DNA of 8,345 nucleotides from Comamonadaceae bacterium. Lineage in GTDB: Bacteria > Pseudomonadota > Gammaproteobacteria > Burkholderiales > Burkholderiaceae_C. The stretch is from assembly GCA_024642025.1 (NCBI GenBank), contig JAHEBY010000100.1, forward strand, positions 1-8,345. The letters run 5' to 3'. This document shows positions 4,061 through 8,345 of the stretch, in pieces. The notes under the pieces are model-generated. The model was not told where the DNA came from, did not search any database, and saw only the letters and a program-made list of their open reading frames with translations. Position numbers and translations under genes: made by a program. Numbering within the stretch: position 1 is the first letter of the stretch; the number at the start of each line of letters is the position of its first letter.

Positions 4061-5860
4061 TCAAAGATCCTCACTACCGAGCAACATTTCGGTAATGCCC
4101 ATCCCGGCCTTGACCATCGGAAACACATTTTCGGTCGGGTCGGTACGGAAATCCATGAACACGGTGCGATCCTTGAGTTTGCGGGCTTCGCGCAGCGCAG
4201 GCTCCACGTCGCCAGGCTTTTCGATCAGCATGCCGACGTGCCCGTAGGCCTCGGCCAGTTTCACGAAGTTGGGCAAGGCGTCCATATAGCTGTGGCTATA
4301 ACGGCCCTCGTAATCAATCTCCTGCCACTGGCGCACCATACCGAGGTAGCGATTGTTCAGCGACACGATCTTGATGGGCGTGTTGTATTGCAGGCAGGTT
4401 GAAAGCTCCTGAATACACATTTGCACCGAACCTTCGCCTGTTACGCAAAACACTTCGGCTTCGGGCTTGGCCAGCTTGATGCCCATGGCGTAGGGAATGC
4501 CGACGCCCATGGTGCCCAAGCCACCCGAATTGATCCACCGGCGCGGCTCGTCAAAACGGTAGTATTGAGCCGCCCACATCTGGTGCTGGCCCACGTCCGA
4601 GGTGATGTAGGTTTCTACATCCTTGGTCATGTTCCAGAGCGTCTCCACCACATATTGCGGCTTGATGACGTCGCCCTTGCCGTGGTCGTATTTCAGACAG
4701 TTTTTTTTCCGCCAGCCGTCAATGGTTTCCCACCATTGGCCCAGAGCGCCTGCGTCAGGCTTGGCACTACCTTCTTTGATCATCGCGATCATTTCCAGCA
4801 GCACGTCTTTGACATCGCCAACGATCGGAATATCAACCTTGACTCGCTTGGAGATGCTGCTCGGGTCGATGTCGATATGGATGATCTTGCGCTCGTTTTG
4901 CGCGAAGTGCTTGGGATTGCCAATCACGCGGTCATCAAAACGTGCCCCGACAGCCAGCAACACATCGCAGTTTTGCATGGCGTTGTTGGCCTCAACCGTG
5001 CCGTGCATGCCCAGCATGCCCAGGAACTTGCGGTCGCTCGCCGGGTACGCACCCAAGCCCATCAGGGTGTTGGTGCATGGGTAACCCAGCATATCCACCA
5101 AGGTGCGCAGTTCGCCTGACGCATTGCTCAGCAACACGCCACCACCCGTGTAGATGTAGGGCCGCTTCGCGGCCAGCAGCAATTGCAGCGCCTTGCGGAT
5201 CTGCCCGCCATGCCCCTTGCGAACCGGGTTGTAAGAACGCATTTCCAGCGACGTTGGGTACCCTGCATAAGGGACCTTCTTGAAAGAAACGTCTTTTGGA
5301 ATGTCCACCACAACCGGCCCGGGGCGCCCGGTGCGTGCGATGTGGAACGCTTTTTTCATCACTTCGGCCAGGTCACGAGCGTCCTTCACCAGAAAGTTGT
5401 GTTTGACGATGGGCCGCGTGATGCCAACGGTGTCACATTCCTGGAAGGCGTCCAGGCCAATGGCATGGGTTGGCACTTGCCCGGTCACGATGACCATCGG
5501 AATGCTATCCATATAGGCGGTCGCAATGCCCGTGATCGCGTTGGTGACGCCGGGCCCCGACGTGACCAGCGCCACGCCCACATCACCGGTGGCACGCGCG
5601 TAGCCGTCGGCCGCATGCACTGCAGCCTGCTCATGGCGCACCAGCACGTGCTGGATGGTGTCCTGTTTGTAGAACGCGTCGTAAATGTGCAGTACCGCGC
5701 CACCCGGGTAACCCCAGACGTATTTGACGCCTTCAGCCTGCAGTGCCTTGACCAGAACCTCGGCACCGCGCAGCTCGGGGGGATGGGCGCCTTCAGACGC
5801 GGATTGAGCCGCCGACGCTGCCGCAGCGGCTGAAGTGATTTCAGCTTTGGATATTTCCAT
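4061..5860 (-). CDS. ilvB: Acetolactate synthase large (catalytic) subunit, biosynthetic type
   Basis: ThDP- and FAD-dependent synthase (AHAS) that makes acetolactate from two pyruvates, or acetohydroxybutyrate from pyruvate and 2-oxobutyrate, entering branched-chain amino acid synthesis. Of 599 residues, about 30-195 form the N-terminal ThDP domain (GYPGGAVLHIYDA; catalytic E77 in RHEQAAVHAADGYAR). About 215-355 form the FAD/central domain (GARFDDRV at 305-312). About 400-575 form the C-terminal ThDP/Mg domain. The Mg motif reads GEGS at 475-478 instead of the usual GDGS, and NN at 502-503 completes it. LGMVRQWQ at 506-513 carries the Trp known from the herbicide site. Residues 1-29 are an Ala/Ser-rich extension absent from E. 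coli IlvI. The ATG has AAAGG about nine bases upstream, and no alternative Met occurs before the core. It may equally be called ilvI. It is first in the ilvB-ilvH-ilvC unit and divergent from the sigma factor gene. Confidence 0.97.
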   Translation of the reverse strand: MEISKAEITSAAAAASAAQSASEGAHPPELRGAEVLVKALQAEGVKYVWGYPGGAVLHIYDAFYKQDTIQHVLVRHEQAAVHAADGYARATGDVGVALVTSGPGVTNAITGIATAYMDSIPMVIVTGQVPTHAIGLDAFQECDTVGITRPIVKHNFLVKDARDLAEVMKKAFHIARTGRPGPVVVDIPKDVSFKKVPYAGYPTSLEMRSYNPVRKGHGGQIRKALQLLLAAKRPYIYTGGGVLLSNASGELRTLVDMLGYPCTNTLMGLGAYPASDRKFLGMLGMHGTVEANNAMQNCDVLLAVGARFDDRVIGNPKHFAQNERKIIHIDIDPSSISKRVKVDIPIVGDVKDVLLEMIAMIKEGSAKPDAGALGQWWETIDGWRKKNCLKYDHGKGDVIKPQYVVETLWNMTKDVETYITSDVGQHQMWAAQYYRFDEPRRWINSGGLGTMGVGIPYAMGIKLAKPEAEVFCVTGEGSVQMCIQELSTCLQYNTPIKIVSLNNRYLGMVRQWQEIDYEGRYSHSYMDALPNFVKLAEAYGHVGMLIEKPGDVEPALREARKLKDRTVFMDFRTDPTENVFPMVKAGMGITEMLLGSEDL

Positions 5861-6015
5861 GATGATAAACCTTTGTGAATTTCTCTAACGAAAAACCTTG
5901 GGTGCTTCTTCACAGGCTCTTGTGGAACCGTGTCGAAACTTGAGGCCAAAGCCATGGGCGCACTGAGTGTTGCACCGAGCCGTGACCCGTTTGCCTTTTT
6001 TGACGAACAACCAAG

Positions 6016-6044
6016 ATTATCGCACTCCAGCGCCTCAAATGAAG
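6016..6044 (-). promoter_or_regulatory. Candidate ilvB promoter (extended -10)
   Basis: On the minus strand, TGCGATAAT gives a -10 box GATAAT (6021-6016; 5 of 6) with the TG extension. The hexamer 17 bases upstream (CTTCAT) is poor. Predicted start is near 6009, leaving a leader of about 150 bases before ilvB. I searched this leader for a short frame rich in Ile, Val or Leu and for a hairpin with a T tract and found neither. Confidence 0.4.
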
Positions 6045-6053
6045 CGTCCAAGC

Positions 6054-6082
6054 TCGAAATATCACTGCCTTGGTGCCATAAT
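6054..6082 (+). promoter_or_regulatory. Candidate promoter for the sigma factor operon
   Basis: TCGAAA (6054-6059; 4 of 6 to TTGACA) is separated by 17 bases from CATAAT (6077-6082; 5 of 6), which is preceded by TG (TGCCATAAT, extended -10). The predicted start is near 6089, about 78 bases before the proposed TTG start codon. It faces away from the ilvB promoter candidate, and the two -35 regions lie about 10 bases apart. Confidence 0.45.
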
Positions 6083-6166
6083 TTGTAATCAAAGACCTCC
6101 GAGAGGCCGCTGAACTTCCAGAAAACATGGAAGAAAACCACCTATAGCCCCGACGGCTCGTCTGAT

Positions 6167-6733
6167 TTGGCCACCGAACAAGAACTCTCCGATTTCCTGA
6201 AAAGCGTCGAAAAGCGAGCCTTCAAGCGCTCTGTCTATCACGTCCGGAACGAGGAATCTGCGCTGGACATCGTTCAGGACAGCATGATGAAGCTGGCTGA
6301 GAGTTATGGCGACAAGCCCGCCGCCGAATTGCCCATGCTGTTCCAGCGGATTCTGGCCAATTGCACGCTGGACTGGTTCCGGCGCCAGAAAACGCGCAAT
6401 GCACTGTTTTCGAACTTGAGTGACTTTGAATCCCCGGGCGAGGATGGGGAATTCGATCTGCTGGAGAATTTGAGCGCGGCTGGCAACAGTGAGCAGACTG
6501 AGAGCGCCCAGAGCGCGACCGAGCGAGCGCAGATATTCCGGGAGATAGAAATTGAGATTCAAGAACTGCCAGGCCGTCAACGGGAAGCCTTCCTGATGCG
6601 TTACTGGGAGGAGCTGGACGTGGCGGAAACCGCCGAAGCCATGGGATGCTCAGAGGGCAGTGTCAAAACGCACTGCTCGAGGGCTATTCAGGCTCTTGGC
6701 AAGGCGCTCAAAGCCAAGGGAATCACACTATGA
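6167..6733 (+). CDS. ECF-like RNA polymerase sigma factor (sigma-70 family)
   Basis: Sigma factor of 188 residues with the two-domain ECF layout. Region 2 is at about 12-80: LDIVQDSMMKLAESY, then FQRILANCTLDWFRRQK, the -10 recognition and core-binding helices. A polar acidic linker spans about 84-125. Region 4 is at about 128-183, with a helix-turn-helix for the -35 element: LPGRQREAFLMRYWEELDVAETAEAMGCSEGSVKTHCSRA. The start is uncertain. The frame opens at 6089 with no ATG or GTG, and the TTG at 6167 gives the expected MATEQELSDF beginning but has no visible Shine-Dalgarno sequence. Its stop overlaps the next gene's ATG (ATGA), so the two are probably translationally coupled. The next gene encodes a small membrane protein that could act as an anti-sigma factor. 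The regulon cannot be read from the sequence. Confidence 0.9.
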   Translation: MATEQELSDFLKSVEKRAFKRSVYHVRNEESALDIVQDSMMKLAESYGDKPAAELPMLFQRILANCTLDWFRRQKTRNALFSNLSDFESPGEDGEFDLLENLSAAGNSEQTESAQSATERAQIFREIEIEIQELPGRQREAFLMRYWEELDVAETAEAMGCSEGSVKTHCSRAIQALGKALKAKGITL

Positions 6734-7167
6734 CGAATTCATACCTACACAACAACGACATTCTGCAGGATCGTTTTGGCCTCAAGGTGGCTGCGCTCCT
6801 GTCTGATGCTGCCGACGACCTGCCACACGACATCACCGAGCGCCTGCGCGCTGCCCGCCATCAGGCCCTTGCCAAACGGAAAATTCTCAAAACCAGAACA
6901 GCGTCCAGCGTAGTTCCCTCGGGTGGTTCGGCCGCCCTCACCTACGGCGATGAAGGCCTGAACTGGTGGAGCAGTATGGCGTCCGCCTTGCCTTTGATTG
7001 CCCTGGTTGTAGGCCTGTTTGCCATCAGCAACGTGATGGACAGGGACTCCGCCCAGGAAATTGCCAAGGTAGATACAGCCTTGCTGGCCGATGACCTGCC
7101 ACCAGCCGCGTACGCCGACCCGGGTTTCCTGCAGTTCCTCAAAGCCGGGCAGAATCTGGGTCGATAG
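6730..7167 (+). CDS. DUF3619 family single-pass membrane protein, possible anti-sigma factor
   Basis: A 145-residue protein that I place in DUF3619 from its overall form, its position after the sigma factor and its C-terminal DDLPPAAYADPGFLQFL (about 121-137). The N-terminal part (1-80) is soluble and helical: the DRFGLKVAALLSDAADDLPHDITERLRAARHQAL region, then a basic stretch. One hydrophobic helix lies at about 84-102 (ASALPLIALVVGLFAISNV). A short acidic C-terminal part follows. The topology, an N-terminal cytoplasmic part followed by one membrane helix next to a sigma gene, is that of many anti-sigma factors. I see no zinc-binding HxxxCxxC motif, so the role is inference. The ATG overlaps the sigma stop, with AAGGG about nine bases upstream. 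A longer in-frame reading from 6646 lies inside the sigma gene and is rejected. Confidence 0.85.
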   Translation: MTNSYLHNNDILQDRFGLKVAALLSDAADDLPHDITERLRAARHQALAKRKILKTRTASSVVPSGGSAALTYGDEGLNWWSSMASALPLIALVVGLFAISNVMDRDSAQEIAKVDTALLADDLPPAAYADPGFLQFLKAGQNLGR

Positions 7168-7190
7168 GTTTTCCGTAGCCAGCCCTTGCC

Positions 7191-7799
7191 ATGACGTTGA
7201 ATCACCCGCTCCGGGCGGCGACCCTCGTACTTTGTCTTTTTCTACAGGCCCTGGCTGTCATGGCGCAGCCTGCCAAAACGCCGAGCACAGCCTCTAACGT
7301 GTCTGCTGGCCCCCAATGGGCGGACCTCAGCGCTGCCCAGCAGGCCTCGCTGGCCCCACTGGCTGGCAGTTGGAGCAGCATCGGCACGCCCCAAAAGCAG
7401 AAATGGATTGAGGCTTCAAAGCGTTTCGCAAGCTTGCCACCAGCCGAGCAGGCCAGATTGCGCAGTCGCATGACCGAATGGGCTGGCATGAGCACCGCAC
7501 AGCGCAACCAGGCGCGCTTGAACTTCGCGGAAACCAAACAACTGACGCCTGAACAAAAGAAAAGCCAATGGGAGGCCTATCAGGCCTTGACCCCTTTGGA
7601 GAAACAGCGACTTGCCTCAGGCGCTCCAGCGAAGCCCGCCGGAGCGGCTCTGGCCGTAACGCCCGCCCCCAAGCAGCTGGCGACCGTACCGCCGTCCCGA
7701 TCAGAACTTAAGGGCCCGAGCCTCTTGAAAAAGCGGAAGTTACCCGCTGCCGCAGAAAGCGGAGCCGCGCCGACTGCCCCGTCGACCGGCATTCAGTAG
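7191..7799 (+). CDS. DUF3106 family exported protein
   Basis: A 202-residue protein of unknown function, assigned to DUF3106 from its pattern. A signal peptide is clear: LRAATLVLCLFLQALAVMA at about 7-25, with likely cleavage after A25. The mature part (about 40-143) is a series of helical units with regularly spaced tryptophans and a L-x3-Q or E-x2-L pattern: QWADLSAAQQ, SWSSIGTPQKQKW, FASLPPAEQARLRSRMTEWAGMSTAQR, and QLTPEQKKSQWEAYQALTPLEKQRLA. The last 60 residues are Pro/Ala-rich, low in complexity and probably disordered, with a basic KKRK near 180-183. It follows DUF3619 after 23 bases with no strong ribosome binding site. A periplasmic location is inferred. It may be linked to the signal sensed by the sigma system, but nothing in the sequence shows how. 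Confidence 0.85.
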   Translation: MTLNHPLRAATLVLCLFLQALAVMAQPAKTPSTASNVSAGPQWADLSAAQQASLAPLAGSWSSIGTPQKQKWIEASKRFASLPPAEQARLRSRMTEWAGMSTAQRNQARLNFAETKQLTPEQKKSQWEAYQALTPLEKQRLASGAPAKPAGAALAVTPAPKQLATVPPSRSELKGPSLLKKRKLPAAAESGAAPTAPSTGIQ

Positions 7800-7851
7800 G
7801 GTACTCGTCGCCGTATTTTCACCTCCGCAGACATCGTCAACAAAATCCTTA

Positions 7852-8345
7852 GTGCCTTTTAGCCCCTCAGCCCCCGTCAAACCTGCTCAACCCGCTACTC
7901 ATTTTATAGCGCCATCGCTTGCGCGGCGCATGGCCTGCTGGGTTTACGAAGGCATGCTAATGTTCGGTGTCGTTTTTCTGGCCGGCTATCTTTTTGGCAC
8001 ACTCAGCCAGACGCGCAATGCCCTGGACAATCGACATGCCTTGCAGGCGTTTTTGTTCGTGATTTTCGGCATTTACTTTGTGTGGTTCTGGGCTAAAGGC
8101 CAGACGCTGGCCATGAAAACGTGGAACATCCGCATGGTGGATGCAGTGGGAAAACCGGTGACCCAAAAGCGGGCCCTGCTGCGCTACGCCCTGAGCTGGA
8201 TTTGGTTTCTACCCCCGCTTGGCGCTGCCGCGATATTTGGCCTTTCTGGGGCTGAAACCGGTGTCATTTCTGTTGGATGGGTGCTGGTATGGGCGCTGTT
8301 GAGCCGCTTTCAGCCCCAACGGCAGTTCTGGCATGACGTCTTCGC
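7852..8345 (+). CDS. RDD family membrane protein, partial (3' end beyond right edge)
   Basis: The visible 164 codons belong to the RDD family of small polytopic inner-membrane proteins, which have no general assigned function. After a Pro/Ala-rich N-terminus comes SLARRMACWVYEGMLMFGVVFLAGYLF, where the conserved Arg starts the first helix and the usual Asp is replaced by Glu (YEG). A second helix follows (AFLFVIFGIYFVWFW), then the typical cytoplasmic stretch GQTLAMKTWNIRMVDAVGKPVTQKRALLRY. Further helices follow (LSWIWFLPPLGAAAIFGL and GVISVGWVLVWALL), then FWHDVFA, which holds the conserved C-terminal Asp. The start is uncertain. GTG at 7852 gives the N-terminal tail but lacks a Shine-Dalgarno sequence; the ATG at 7930 would cut into the conserved ARR start. 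It lies 52 bases after the DUF3106 gene in the same direction, so is probably in the same transcript. Confidence 0.85.
   Translation, partial: MPFSPSAPVKPAQPATHFIAPSLARRMACWVYEGMLMFGVVFLAGYLFGTLSQTRNALDNRHALQAFLFVIFGIYFVWFWAKGQTLAMKTWNIRMVDAVGKPVTQKRALLRYALSWIWFLPPLGAAAIFGLSGAETGVISVGWVLVWALLSRFQPQRQFWHDVF

Noticed and set aside
4421..5833. Long plus-strand open frames opposite ilvB (4421-5119 and 5183-5833)
   Set aside because: They are antisense to a gene whose whole length is conserved, have no recognisable motifs and arise from the GC-rich codon pattern.
5485..6141. 218-codon minus-strand frame running from the divergent region into ilvB
   Set aside because: It is out of frame with ilvB, low in complexity where it overlaps, and has no domain signature. 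It was also considered as an ilv leader peptide, but it is not rich in Ile, Val or Leu and does not end before ilvB.
6089..6580. 163-codon minus-strand frame opposite the sigma factor gene
   Set aside because: It is antisense to conserved sigma regions and has no recognisable domain.
7957..8166. 69-codon minus-strand frame at the right end
   Set aside because: It lies opposite the RDD-family coding sequence, which shows clear family motifs and membrane helices.
1..8345. CRISPR array, tRNA/rRNA genes, IS elements or phage genes
   Set aside because: I saw no regularly spaced direct repeats, cloverleaf sequences, transposase or phage-like genes anywhere in the window.

Overview
The window looks like chromosomal DNA of a betaproteobacterium, most likely Burkholderiales and probably Comamonadaceae (Rhodoferax/Polaromonas/Acidovorax-like). 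This rests on the gene order ilvB-ilvH-ilvC-pssA-leuA, on protein sequences of beta type, and on a neighbouring sigma factor / DUF3619 / DUF3106 / RDD cluster, which I associate with that family. The taxon is inference from memory; no search was run.

Left part, all on the minus strand and read from right to left (about 6020 down to 1): ilvB and ilvH encode the large and small subunits of acetolactate synthase. ilvC encodes ketol-acid reductoisomerase and ends at a clear intrinsic terminator. pssA encodes phosphatidylserine synthase. leuA encodes 2-isopropylmalate synthase and is cut by the left edge. Acetolactate synthase and IlvC make the common valine/isoleucine/leucine precursors, and LeuA commits 2-oxoisovalerate to leucine. 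pssA is a membrane-lipid gene sitting between them.

The most interesting region is the 345-base stretch between pssA and leuA (1000-1344). It holds a 17-codon leader peptide with three consecutive CTA leucine codons (leuL-like). Mutually exclusive RNA hairpins follow, the last with a T7 tract, as in a leucine transcription attenuator. After that comes a 40-codon leucine-rich small ORF with a good Shine-Dalgarno sequence, whose stop overlaps the leuA start (ATGA). The apparent promoter would start transcription at or next to the leader-peptide AUG, so the leader may be translated from a leaderless mRNA. The small ORF also carries an A7 run at which a -1 slip would join it to the leuA frame.

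The ilvB-ilvH gap (3892-4060) is AT-rich and structured, and resembles a dispersed intergenic repeat. The 306-base gap 5861-6166 is a divergent promoter region between ilvB and the plus-strand cluster.

Right part, plus strand (6167-8345): an ECF-like sigma factor with a probable TTG start overlaps (ATGA) a DUF3619 single-pass membrane protein. A secreted DUF3106 protein and an RDD-family membrane protein cut by the right edge follow. The overlap and short gaps suggest one operon. A sigma factor followed by a small membrane protein and an exported protein suggests envelope signalling, but this is inference. I saw no tRNA, rRNA, CRISPR array, IS element or phage gene.
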